64,000 nt of DNA from Bolinopsis microptera (lineage: Eukaryota > Ctenophora > Tentaculata > Lobata > Bolinopsidae), in contig NC_087074.1 in NCBI RefSeq assembly GCF_026151205.1, positions 2,666,001 to 2,730,000 of the forward strand. Direction: 5' to 3'. A program made the translations under genes and the position numbers. The notes under the pieces are model-generated. The model ran no database searches and was not told where the DNA came from. It worked only from the letters and a program-made list of their open reading frames with translations. How positions within the stretch are numbered: the first letter of the stretch is position 1; each line of letters begins with the position of its first letter. Shown here piece after piece: positions 1 to 11,800 of the stretch.

Positions 1-440
1 ATACCCTTTTGTGGGCGGGGGTATCCGGGAGCCTTTCAGGAATTTAGCAAGGAGGCTCTTGAACGTTTCCAGACTTGGATTGGTTAACTATCTTGGGGAG
101 CAGGTTCCATAGTTTGGCTGCTTTTATCCTAAGGAGTTTTCGTAAATGGGTCGAGATTGACATAGTGCTTTTTGTTTAATGCAGGCACAGTGGTGTTTAC
201 ACGTCCCGAGCTTTCCTTGAACTGCTGTTGATGTCGTTCGGAGCTAGTCCATTCAATCTCTTCATGTATGTAAAATGATGTATCGTTCTCTGCGTTCTCT
301 GGTAATGAGAGAAGATTCAGGTTCTGCAGGCGTTCCAGTATAAGGTTCTGGCAGCACTGATTCGCCCGAGTGTAGTGACGTTGGATGCTTTCAATAGCTT
401 CTATATCGTGATATTGTAAAGGGTTTCCACACCGGGCACT
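1..440 (-). pseudogene. LINE reverse-transcriptase C-terminal remnant
   Basis: Read on the minus strand from about 440 to 1, pieces of the tail that follows the RT domain in non-LTR retrotransposons appear: a 'CGNPLQYHDIEAIESIQRHYT'-like stretch, then 'RLNGLAPNDI', then 'KAAKLWNLLPKIV' and 'SLETFKSLLAKFL'. The order and the 'W..LP...F+..L..FL' signature match the C-termini of many animal LINEs. At least two frame changes are needed to read it through (near 90 and near 235), so it is a decayed fragment. It is cut by the window edge, so its true length is unknown. The family is not assigned. Confidence 0.6.
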
Positions 441-2160
441 CTAAGAATAATCATGACCGCATATTGCGCATAATCATAACAGCCCAAATTGTCACTTGTC
501 AGGTTCAGAACGAGGATGTAACGAGTGCAAGTATAGAGAAGGATTGCGGAGTAAAGTCAACCAGCACTCGGAGTTCTACAGCTGGCTCAGACACTCGTGG
601 TTCGTGTAACGAGTGGATCAGACTGCCAATAAGAGATGTGGACAGCAGTGTCAGGCAGCGAACCAGGTACCTGTTAGTGTGTAGTTGTGTTTCTTCTGAA
701 CATCTCGTGTTTTCTTGATCTCTTGATTAATACTCTTGTTAACTCAGCCAATAGTTACGGATTGAAATCTTTTTATTGCCATCTAATAAGTAAATATTAT
801 TAGATGGCTGAATTGTAAGGCTTAATTCTCATATATAATAATTAATTGGGTGTTCAAGTAAAAATTAAACTGTTGTTATTTTCTTATTATTCTCGGTTAC
901 GAAAGGTTTAACACCATTTTACGAACAGTGAAAAAGTCAAATGAATAAATAAAAAGCATTGAACTCCAGTATTATTGATAAAGAAAAAAATTAATAATGT
1001 TAACTTAACATGCAGCTTATTTTATACGGTTTTTTCTGTAAATTCTTAGCTTTTCTCTATCTTTTTCCTTCTTTTGTGATGTATTTATAAAAAGTTAGAA
1101 GTAGTTAAGGGGGCAAGGGGGGGGGGGGGGGGGGTCTTTTAACTGTTAATCATCTCGAACCAAAGTCACTAATCCTCGGGTTATTATAGGTTAGAAAAAT
1201 GAATAAATCATTTTGATTTGTCAGTAGAAACCAAGCTTGAAGTAACTTGTGATATTTCCCTGAGTCGAGTTGTTATCTTCATATTAACTTTACATCTGCA
1301 TTATAACTTTATGTCGTTATTGCCTCCGTTAACGTAAAAAGTATCTAACTTTTGGTGGGTTTGATCTTCAACCAGATGTCTCGATTGTCTTCAAGGCATT
1401 CAAGGAATGGGATAGCTCTCATCATCTGAAAGAACCTCTGCTCACCAGGATCCGTCAAATGTCCTGGTCGTAATGGGAGATTTAGGCTTGTAGTAAAATG
1501 TTTTTCCGATAGGGTCTTCAAAGAAGAGACGTGCTACGTAGTGAGATCAATAGAAAGAAAAAAAAGGGAGAAAAATTATATTAATAAATTACTCATATGA
1601 TGTTCTTTTCAGAAAGTGCTGATTTTGGCCTGCCGGTGCCAGTATTTTTAACCAAGGAGCAATCAATCTCTAATTTCCTTACCAAGCCGTGCAATCGTTC
1701 TATCATTGAGCTTGCAGAATTTGGACTTGTACCTTCTTTGCAGGAGACTTCGAGCACTTGTAACACTGCCAATTGGTCTTCACAATCTCAAGTTTTATTT
1801 CCTTTGAGAACCCCATAAAGACGAAATAGCAATTTTTCGGAAAGTTGCCAAAAATCAACCAAATTATGAGGCAGGATCAAATGAGAAGCAAGAATGAAGT
1901 TTGTACTGTTTATGAACAGAGACAAACAACCAGTGCTCATTATGTCACTTTTGTATAGCCGGCAGTAATTTGCCTTAAGATACACTTGTATGCATTCTTG
2001 GGTGGTTTTGTGGAAGGTAGTTCTTCTTTTAGGGAGCTTCATTGATATTTACATTTGGGTGCAGGTGCACTTTCATCATTTAGCGAAACGATCCTATTGG
2101 TAGCGGGCATTGAGTCCGGAGGGAGATCTTCTTATCTCGTTTGCGATATCTTTCCAACTC
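441..2160. other. AT-rich region with no recognised gene
   Basis: Only short ORFs with no recognisable motif occur. An interrupted poly-G run lies at about 1109-1134. No exon with convincing splice sites and a familiar protein was found. Confidence 0.5.
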
Positions 2161-2163
2161 TTC

Positions 2164-3000
2164 TCCTAATATATAATAGGAGGACGTATCTAATTCGAAT
2201 AACTCACTCTGAATTTTCTTTCTTTTCTCTCCGTAGGACCTTGCTGATCTTGCTCAGAATATAACAAAAGAGAAGATTTGAAGAAAGTAGAACGAAAAAA
2301 TAAAAGAACAAACAATAGATAAAAAGAACTTTAAAAAATAATGCTATCGAAAGAAAAATGGTTGAACGTATTAGTAGTTACCTAATTCATTTGAAAGGAA
2401 CTATTAAGGTATTTAAAAAGAGAAAAGCGAATTTTCGGAATCTGAATTTCGTCTTCCTTAAATCTTGTATTTGAGATCGTTAATATACTTTCCACCAATT
2501 TATAGTCTTAATCTGATTTTATTGGAGATTTACCAAGTACAAGCCACGCGTGTTATCTTGATGATATTAATAACAGTATCTTGCGTTTTTTAATAACAAT
2601 ATTCGATAATATACTTCAAGATAATAATATCCAATAGGAGGACGTATCCAATTCGAATAACTCAATCTGAATATTTATTTCTTTTCACTCCAGTACGACC
2701 TTGATGATCTTGCTCAGAATCTGATTTTATGTTCAGGTTTTTAGAAGCCGTCAGATTCTGCAAAATCACAGCAGCGAATAAATTATAGTAGTGAAAATTT
2801 AACCAGCATGCTTTTCTCTTCTAGACAAATAGTTCGTAATTTTTATGAAGTTTTTTTAGTGAATAACAAAAGAGAAGATTTGAAAAAAGTAGAACGAAAA
2901 AATGAAAGAACAGAATATAGAAAAAAAGAACTTGTAAAAAGAACTGAAAAAAAGAATGCTATCGAAATAAAAATGGATGAACGTATTAGTAGTTACCGGA
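2164..3000. repeat. Local direct duplication, two diverged copies
   Basis: The segment at about 2164-2382 recurs at about 2632-3000. Shared landmarks are 'aataggaggacgtat', 'cttgctcagaat', 'ataacaaaagagaagattt', 'gctatcgaaa' and 'gaacgtattagtagttacc'. The second copy carries about 145 extra bases (about 2722-2866) between the 'cttgctcagaat' and 'ataacaaaag' landmarks. The Lys/Glu/Arg-rich ORFs inside are probably by-products of purine-rich DNA. Confidence 0.7.
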
Positions 3001-3780
3001 TTATCGATCTTGCGTTCTTTAATAACAATATTCGATAATATACCCTTCAAGATTATAATATTTAGTAATGATATTTTTACTATTTAACAATAATACTTAT
3101 GTTTAATATCTACAACAGAACTACTACTTTTGCAGTAGAAAATACAGTAAAAGAATTGAAGTTCTACATGCCGCTTTCACGTCAACTCCCGAATTTGTCT
3201 CCCCTGATCTGGTTTCAATGAGATTCCCGGAAATCGATAGTAGGAAAATAAACTAATAGTATAATAAATCTATTACGTTCCAAAGGCAAAATAAGTCAAT
3301 AACGTTATATCTATAAACAAAATAGACCTGAAAAATGGCAACAATAATTTAATTCTGGGCTAAGTTTTATTAACTTTTCTCCTCCTTAAAAGAACCTTCT
3401 ATTCTGACCTCTAATAATCCTCTTTTATTTCATTAATAACACTTCTGAAGTCGATAATATTACTTTAACTGTAAACCTTCATTTGTTAAAGTTAAATCTA
3501 ATATGGACCTTACACTCCTTCACATCTACTCCTTAAACTTCTATAATTTAAGATTATTTACTTCTGGTAACACGGAGGATATTGCCAGCCTCCCTTTACT
3601 TTTCCAAAACATCACACTAACAGGTACAATATTTTCAGACAGCGCATGATGAACAAGAGCATGTGTAGTCGACCCGCTCAGAACGAACTCAATCTACCTA
3701 AGAGGAAACATGCTGTACCCAGCTATAACCTCCACCGTCCTATTTCCCAGATGTTCTTCTGAGGAGTCATAGAGAATGAT
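3001..3780. other. AT-rich region with no recognised gene
   Basis: No coding exon, RNA gene or repeat was recognised in this stretch. Confidence 0.4.
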
Positions 3781-3786
3781 GGTGTT

Positions 3787-3960
3787 CATAGGGTTTCGGA
3801 ACTTAGAGAATGTTAGTGTTAGGGTTTACGAATTTGGAGAATGTTAGTGTTAGGGTTTACGAATTTGGAGAATGTTAGTGTTAGGGTTTACAAATTTGGA
3901 GAATGTTGGTGTTAGGGTTTACGAATTTGGAGAATGTTGGTGTTAGGGTTTTAGAACTTA
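3787..3960 (+). repeat. 33-bp minisatellite containing TTAGGG
   Basis: About five tandem copies of a 33-bp unit of the form 'gagaatgttagtgttaggg' + 'tttacgaatttg'. Copies differ by single bases (gttagt/gttggt, acgaa/acaaa). Each unit carries one GTTAGGGTTT, a metazoan telomere-like hexamer. Confidence 0.85.
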
Positions 3961-4731
3961 GATAAAAGAGATACTAATGGTTAATGGTTATATTAAAATC
4001 CTTTTTGTCTGATATTTTATGTGTTCTTATTAAATTTTTATTGTATGTTTTCTTTTTGAATAGATGTGAAATATTGCGGTTAAATTCACGGAAAGGGTTG
4101 CCATATTATAAAAGTAAATGCTACTGAAAAATTATTATATGCGCAGTTTGATTAAAGATTTAATTGAATTCTTAGTAATATATTCTATCAAATGATTGTA
4201 TTGTTTCTGGCAAACTTGTTTTGGTAAAGATGTAATTTTATTAATCTTTTTAGATTGGATTTTATTGATTGTACATATAGATGTTACTAAATTTATGATG
4301 TTTAGAGGTTATCTGTTTTAATCTTGACTGGTTTTATTGCAGATGCAAACTAAACTTCAATCTCCAGTTTACAAGCATTACACAATAATCGTTGTCTAAT
4401 ACTGCTTGTTTAAAAACGAAGTAAATTACTCGATCAAATTATGCCTTTTATAATATTTAGTCAATTTACCAATCAACGATGAAATGAAATGAAATAATGT
4501 ACTTGTATCTGCCATTTGATTATCTACTGCACAAGTTGTCAGGTATACATGTCAGAGCGGTTCTAAAGGATGAGGTGAAAATATTCAGCAACAAACAACT
4601 AAATCATCTCAATAACAAGTCTACCCTTTAATCATATCATACAGTAATCATAGGAAGTTTTATTGATATACACCACACTACAATTAACAATACACTACAA
4701 AAAATAACTTCAATAGTATCAATTAGGAAAA
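3961..4731. other. AT-rich intergenic DNA upstream of IFT20
   Basis: No further exon was recognised. The 5' UTR and promoter of IFT20 should lie here, but no motif is clear enough to place a start site. Confidence 0.4.
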
Positions 4732-5529
4732 ATGTCAATGGATGATGATGCTATGTTTGATGTTGATGATCTCAACAAGATTCGAGTCCTGGACAATGAA
4801 ACAGCAACTAAAACCGGTCAACTGAAAGAAGAATGCAAGGACTTCATCGACAGGAAGTTTATATCATAAACCTTAAATCAGCGATGTTTCATACAATTTG
4901 TTTTTAAAACATACCGATCGATTAACCTATATTATAGTTGTGATATGACGTTTCAAATTTTCTTTCTATAAACTCTGCGACTCATTCACTCTACTCAATA
5001 TCAATTATGCCAAGTAACCAATTCGTATTGACAGAAATCGACGATTTCCAGACGATAGTTGGAGGGTTCGTTGACCTGATGGACAACTTGTCAGCTGAGG
5101 TAGAACGAGAGAAACTCAAGGTCAGTTTTCATTCGAATTCTTTAGTTGCTCGGGGATCTCATATTTAAACTTAAAGTTGATAAACCAACATTTACATATT
5201 TTACTCTTTATTTCATTATTTGATGTTAATTTTGGTGATTGACCAGACTATTATAGATTTACTAGCCTCCCTTTAGTAAAGAACCAGCGGTTTCGTCCTA
5301 CAAATCCCACCTGAACTAACTAATATTGATATAACCTCCGCAGGCAATCGGAGCTCGTAACATGTTGAAGAGCATGGCGAAACAGAGGGAGAGTCAGCAG
5401 CAACAGCTTGTTGGTCTGATACACGAGAAGAAAACTCAACTAGAAAGGTACAGGATTCAGTTACAGAGTTTGGAAAAGACGGAAGCGGAGCAGAGAGACT
5501 TCATTGACCAGTTCATTCTACAGAAATAA
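4732..5529 (+). CDS. IFT20: Intraflagellar transport protein 20, IFT20 (3 exons)
   Basis: IFT20 is a small coiled-coil subunit of the IFT-B complex. In known systems it also sits at the Golgi and helps deliver membrane proteins to the cilium. Exons: 4732-4856, 5035-5120 and 5344-5529 (stop TAA). Family hallmarks are visible in order: 'IRVLD' and '[10 protein letters not shown]' in exon 1; '[15 protein letters not shown]' in exon 2; '[16 protein letters not shown]', 'QQQQL', '[10 protein letters not shown]' and '[10 protein letters not shown]' in exon 3. Length is about 130 residues, as usual for the family (about 132), and is almost wholly helical/coiled-coil. The start ATG is the first in frame and is followed by an acidic Met/Asp-rich N-terminus. 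One problem: the only GT at the end of exon 1 (4857) gives phase 2, while exon 2 from its AG (5033-5034) needs phase 1. There is therefore either a one-base assembly error or an unusual splice site. An AATAAA overlaps the stop codon. Identity is very likely. Confidence 0.95.
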
Positions 5530-5983
5530 ACATATGAGATTGTTATGTAGAAATTGAGGACTGATTGTAGTGCAGATAGTACTACTACTATATAGAGTAC
5601 AAAAGATAGCGCTATAATCGCTTGTATTTGTACTTTTTCTGGTGGCTTGGATAAAGTTAGTTCTTTACAGTCGCAGAGCTGCTTTTTATCGTGCTGGTGT
5701 TATATAATGCGTGAGTGCGAGACGCTGACCAGTCGCAGATATACAATATGTTATTTCGCATACTTTTATAAAACTTGTCGCAAAAAATATGAGAAAGCAT
5801 TTGCTTGAGCCTCAGTCCGCCACGTTCGATTTTGAAACAGCTATTTTCTCAGAAAACATTTTACTAACTCTAAAGGCACAATTAACTCTCTAAAAAAGGA
5901 CTCTGAATTGTGTGGGCGCTGAATACATCGATCGAAGTTACTTTGGAAATCACGTGATGTTATTCTCAGTCGGTTGGCTGCTT
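5530..5983. other. Intergenic DNA downstream of IFT20
   Basis: No exon or repeat family recognised. Confidence 0.4.
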
Positions 5984-6341
5984 ACACACTCTACACTTAT
6001 TGTCACGTGACTTTTTCAAGCGTTCTCTAGCTGGACCCTGGGCGACTTTTCGCACCCTAACACTCTAATCTGATCCTAACCCTAACCCAATCTTAACAAA
6101 AGCATATGCTGCAACCCTAACGGACGAGCAATTATACAACTTCCTATACGGTCGTATCACGTGGATCGAGCGGTTTTTCGCCATATCTCGTCAGGGGAGC
6201 ATTTTCCTATGTATGGGGATTGGGGGGTGCTTCGGAATGGAATGAGCGTCCGAAAAACACATCGAATCTAGTTGTTTCAACTATCGTGGGCCCTTTTAGA
6301 AAAATTTAGAAGATCGATTGAAGAGTGATTTAGCACGCTCG
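5984..6341 (+). repeat. Dispersed repeat family E, copy 1
   Basis: A stretch of about 360 bp is shared with 52788-53135 in the same orientation and, reversed, with 18676-19045 and 19818-20030. Landmarks are 'ttctctagctgg', a block of degenerate CCTAAC/TTAGGG-like units, 'aacaaaagcatatgctg', 'ctcgtcaggggagcatttt', 'cggaat..agcgtccgaaaa' and 'gtgatttagcacgctcg'. No coding capacity is visible. Nature unknown: it could be a non-autonomous element or the UTR of a larger one. Confidence 0.75.
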
Positions 6342-8525
6342 TCTAATGTCAACAGTTTTAAAGTGGACCGCATCACATGCTTGATACTCAATTAGTCGAA
6401 AGTATCACCAGTATCTGACTAGAATAGATACTCCATTACGTAGTAGTCATCACGTACACTAAACAACTTCCTAGCCATAAAATTATACAAAAGTCATTGA
6501 TACGATTATACTGTATATGTGTTTTGAATCGTCTCGTAGCTCCTTCGCAGTCCGCTGATATCAGATATGCCGATTTATTTGTGTCACGATTCATTCATTA
6601 CTAATCGTCGTACGTCGTGATACTGATAGTGGTTATCCGTCTTATCGACAAAATGACAAATTTTACTTTTTTTAGAAGTTTAGAAGCGATAAGATAATTA
6701 ATAAATAAACTGGCTGGTACGGATTATTGATTTTTAGAGCTTGTTTTAAATTCATTTGTTTATAGTTTGCCAGTGTACAGTATATGTTTAATATTATTTA
6801 AGAGTATCAAGTGTAAAAACTGTTACTTTATATGTTCTATTTGTTTTTCTCGATCATCAATGAGTTTGTTTACTTTAAATCCATAAGAAAGTAAGTTGAT
6901 ATTTTAATTTAATATCGGCACCCAATTTTCCGTAGAAAGATAAAATCGTTCAAATATTACGTAACGTCTAGGTTGGAGGGGGTTTGGAAAAGCTTATTGA
7001 AATTACTACACAATAGCTATGTTTACGGAGGGGGGTGGTATAAAATGGCTTAATATTGACGTATGTACATATGGACGATCCCCCACTCGAAGCGGCATGT
7101 GTTTTAAAAGCACTCCGCAAAATTCTATTTACATTTTTTGTCTACTGCAAATTGCAATCGTCTAAATGAATGATCACATTGTAAAGATATCGTTATTAAC
7201 AAGAATTCTATTGTCTGCTGCATAGTATAAAACTCCTATAGGCACAGTGCCCCATTATTAACAAGAGTCTAGCTATTGTTTGCAAAAAACTGTATCCGGA
7301 TGTGGACAAACATACAGGTTTGCTGTAAACACACATGTAATGGTATATTACATATTGATGTTGGTCTGATTGTGTGCATCTTGATCTAAAGTATTAAAAT
7401 ATCGAGTAGATAACATCCTTGATATTACGATAATTTGAATGGAAAAGTTGCCCAATGGCCAATAATGCATTGAGGTTGAGGTGTCAAAATGGATCAGCCG
7501 TTTAGTGGCAGGATTCTAGAGTTACATAAATGGAAATCAGTACTCTAGCCTCTAGGCGCATCCATTAATAAACACGAAGGAATGTGATAATCACGTTAGT
7601 ATCCAACATGGCTATCATGGTCGTCAGGGGTTACAACCCTAAATACCCTCTCTAGAACATCTTGGCTCTGACTAAATATATATATATATATAATACCATT
7701 TACTCAATATTATGTTTTGTTTTTCTATCTAAGATAGAGTCCTTTAGAAGCAACTGTGCAAATTGAACACTATCAGTATCAGCTTTCTCTCTGTGGCGGG
7801 TCACCACGTGCTTTCTAGTAACTTAATAAAACAAAACTTGTTTTATTAAGTTATTTATCCTTTTAATTATATTACGCTCCAAACTCAACCACTGCACCAT
7901 ATCTACATAGTGTTGCTAAAGTTTAAAAAGCTTCTGCAATAATCACATTAGTATCGTGTAAGCACACTGTTACCGTTGTACGTGCTGCTCTCTTAAAATA
8001 TGCGTGTATAACAATGAATACACACAGACGCTCTAATACGTAATTCAGATCGTTGGTAGATCATTCATCTGGTGCGCAGTGTGAGCTTTACATTTGCACG
8101 GCCGTCGTAAATCATTTGAATAAGCCTTTAAAACTTTAGTTTATCAGTTTTTGCCGTTTATTAATTCTATTTTATCAGAGTTCATATCTTGTAAACTTTC
8201 AACTTTATATGAGTTTATAAGAGTGTATAACCAGTGTAGTATTTCCTCTTAGTAATATAATCTTGATCCAGTACTCAAGCTAAATCCATAACATTGGATG
8301 CGTATCTGGTTACTGACCTTCATTACTTTCATTGCAGGTATAACGTTCGTTTTTCATTGCATCTTTTATCAATGTTTATGCACTGTTACTTTCTATGATA
8401 GAGTTTGAAATTGGAGATGGATGCTAACAGATGTAGTGTGTACTGACTACTGTGTAAGCCCACTACCATGTTAATAAAACTGGTAATTTGCGGCACCTAT
8501 ATAGTAGTGCACAGTGCACAGTGCA
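6342..8525. other. AT-rich intergenic DNA, no recognised gene
   Basis: A short (TA)n run lies at about 7676-7691. The signal-peptide exon expected for the downstream secreted gene should lie at or before the end of this stretch, but I could not place it with confidence. Confidence 0.4.
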
Positions 8526-8526
8526 C

Positions 8527-8772
8527 ACTGTGCTTCAGTGGTTTGAAATGTGCTTCAGGGTTTGAAGTGTGCTCCAGTGGTTTGAAGTGTGCTCCAGTGG
8601 TTTGAAGTGAGCTCCAGTGGTTTGAAGTGAGCTCCAGTGGTTTGAAGTGTGCTCCAGTGGTTTGAAGTGTGCTCCAGTGGTTTGAAGTGAGCTCCAGTGG
8701 TTTGAAGTGTGCTCCAGTGGTTTGAAGTGTGCTCCAGTGTTTGAAGTGTGCTCCAGTGGTTTGAAGTGTGCA
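8527..8772 (+). repeat. 20-bp minisatellite (gctccagtggtttgaagtgt)
   Basis: About twelve tandem copies of a 20-bp unit with small changes (gtgt/gtga) and one or two shortened copies. ORFs across it on both strands are repeat artefacts. It lies just upstream of the first exon assigned to the VWC/TIL gene. Confidence 0.9.
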
Positions 8773-8878
8773 CTGATATCAATGCTTCTTAATAATGAGT
8801 CGTTACATGAACTCCAAGAATTATCTGATCTTATAAAACTTTTCACACAAAATATTTGTTCAGGTTTTGTCTCTCTAG

Positions 8879-11800
8879 TCGTCACTGAGTCTGAACCTGA
8901 ACCAGATCCTGAACTCTACAAGCGTGAGTCGATATCCTTCTTACTCACGAATGGTATATACTGTAGATTTAACACAATCTATCATGTAACTGTAAGGGTA
9001 CTAGTTAGTTTAGATAACAGAGAAAGCTCAATTTACTTACCAGTTATAGCCGAGGTACGAAGTTTCACTGTATCAACAAATCACGTGATACACCTAAACT
9101 TGTTCCTGCAGGATGTGAGAACAGTGAAACTGGGCAAATATACCGTGAAGCTGAGACGTGGACAGAGGAAGGGAACTGTGCTGAATGTATCTGTCAAAAG
9201 GATGGACCCGAGTGTTCTGAATTAGTGTGCCCTCAGATTATGTGTGCGGAGGGCTCTAAATCTGGGACTCTCCCGGCAAATGCTGCCCTACCTGTATGTG
9301 TTATTTCTACATTGTTAATTTTCAGGTCGACTTGTGAATTTTGCATGCCTATTTAAACATCAAATGACATGATTCAGTGATATATTCGCTCAAATCTAAT
9401 AACGGTTGGGTGAAATAATATTCGTTTTTCATGATCATATTTTGATTTTTCACACCCAATTCCTAATAACAAAAACCTGAAATATGTGCCTATGTCAGGT
9501 ATTAGTGCCTGTGTTGATAACAAGGGTAAAGAGTACGGTCACCTAGAGTCCTGGTCACCTGATCCCTGTACAGAGTGTGAGTGCCTTGTGGACGAGAACA
9601 CTGGAGATAAGGAGGAAGTGTGTTCTATGATGGACTGTCCAGACTCTGGAGAATGTGATAGGAGGATCATCACACCTCCTGACCAGTGCTGCCCTATTTG
9701 TTAGTTTAACAAAAAACACAAAATATTACATTCTAGGGTAGATTGAAGGTTTCTCTTCGAGAATTCAATAGATATATATGTTTTTTTTTGTACTAATTTG
9801 TGACTATTTTCTAATAATTAATTCTAAAATGTCCCAGGTCCCGAACATTGTGTAGACAATGATGGTAAGGAGTATGGCCAAGGAGAGACGTGGTCTCCAG
9901 ATCCCTGTACCCACTGTACCTGTGAAGTGAACGAGGATACAGGAGAGAAACAGGAAATGTGTGCTGTGATGGATTGTGAAGATCCTGCAGGATGCAATAA
10001 GGAGATGATCAGAATTCCTGATCAGTGCTGCCCTATTTGTTAGTTTGACAAAATCCTAAATATTACATTTCTAGGGTAGATTGAAGATTCTCTTCGAGAA
10101 TTCAATAGATATATATGTTTTTTTAAGTTGTACTAATTTGTGACTATTTTCTAATAATTAATTCTAAATTGTCCCAGGTCCCGAACATTGTGTAGACACT
10201 GATGGTAAGGAGTATGGTCAAGGAGAGACGTGGTCTCCAGATCCCTGTACCCACTGTACCTGTGAAGTGAACGAGGATACGGGAGAGAAACAGGAAATGT
10301 GTGCTGTTAGCGGCTGTGCTTGGCCAGGAGAATGTCCTTGGGACACGATCACTCCTGATGACCATTGTTGTCCTATTTGTAAGTATCACTCCTGATGACC
10401 AATGTTGTCCTATTTGTAAGTAGCACTTTATTTTCATCCTTTGTGCACTGCTTTACAGAAACTTTGACTGATTTATAAATATTGTTAACATTTGTTTGAA
10501 GAGAGTTTATCGTCTATCTTCAGGCCCTTGTACCAACCCTGAAACTGGTGAGACGCACAAAGTTGGAGAAGGTTTTCAAGCGGACCCATGTACACATTGT
10601 ACTTGTATGGAGAAAGGAATACTGCAGTGTGACATGATTATGTGTGATATACCCAACTGTCTGGAATTGAACGGTGGTGGGTGGAGGATGTGGAACAAAC
10701 CTGGTAGTTGTTGTCCTGGATGTAAGTTTTATAACACTATTACTAAGTGTAAAATCTGTCATTTAGGGAATTTTAGATCTATTTACTTTTCTTACTTGAC
10801 AGGAAGAAAGTTAATGATAGACAAGTTAGCCAATACTGTGATTTTATTTGGAATCTTTACCATGAATAGATATCGGAACCTTCATACTTAGATAATGATG
10901 ACCTTTATTATCGTAACCGGTGGATGTTTAAAGTGGTTATTATATAAATTTGTCAGGTATTGGACCCTGTTCAGATGATACAGGAAAGGAGTTTGAAGTA
11001 GGAGAGTCCTGGAAAAGAACCTCTTGTAAAGAATGCAAGTGTATTGATAAAGATGGTAAGAAATGTTCATTATGATCATGATTAAGATGTTCATGAATCA
11101 TATTGATACAATGTTAACTTACACCAATCAAGTACTTTTTCTTTTTTAATTATAAGATGACAGACACATGTAATGCCACATGCTGTTATCCCATCCCTGA
11201 ATTCTTCATGAATCACATTACAGGAGGCAAAATGGAGATTTGCGATGATATTTGTGAGACGAAATGTCAGAGATTTGTGATCCATGGACAAGATTTCATT
11301 TGTGAGTTTTATTTTTATATTGTCATGTGCTCGTAGCTCTCGAAATCAGTCAAATATTGTTATGGAAATTAATGGAAATTAATGGAAATTAATAGAAATT
11401 AATGGAAATTTACAATTTTAACATTATGTTAACATTATGTTAACATTATGTTAACATGTATTCAGAGCCAATCAATGCTGCATAAAAGAGGCAGCTGTAG
11501 TCTAGTTTCTATATTACATAATATTTATAAAATTTGACGACATGTCACATATTACGATACATGTAACTTAACAGGTTTGGACGATTACAACTGTGACGCA
11601 GTAAAATGTGCCGCTCCAGACCTCTACTCCAGAACCTACGCCGACAAATGCTGCACCCATAGTATACCTGACGAGTGTGGATTAGAGGATTGTGCATCTC
11701 TCGACTGTAACTATAAAGATGCAGTTTACATCAGCACCTCTCCCTGCTGTCCTATCTGTGAGTTATAACACTTGTTTTGGGGAATTTAATTATTTAAACT

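Noticed and set aside
464-718. 84-codon ORF
   Set aside because: No motif, composition of non-coding DNA, adjacent to a LINE remnant.
8535-8885. His/Trp/Thr-repeat ORFs on the minus strand
   Set aside because: They are produced by the 20-bp minisatellite, which is open in several frames.
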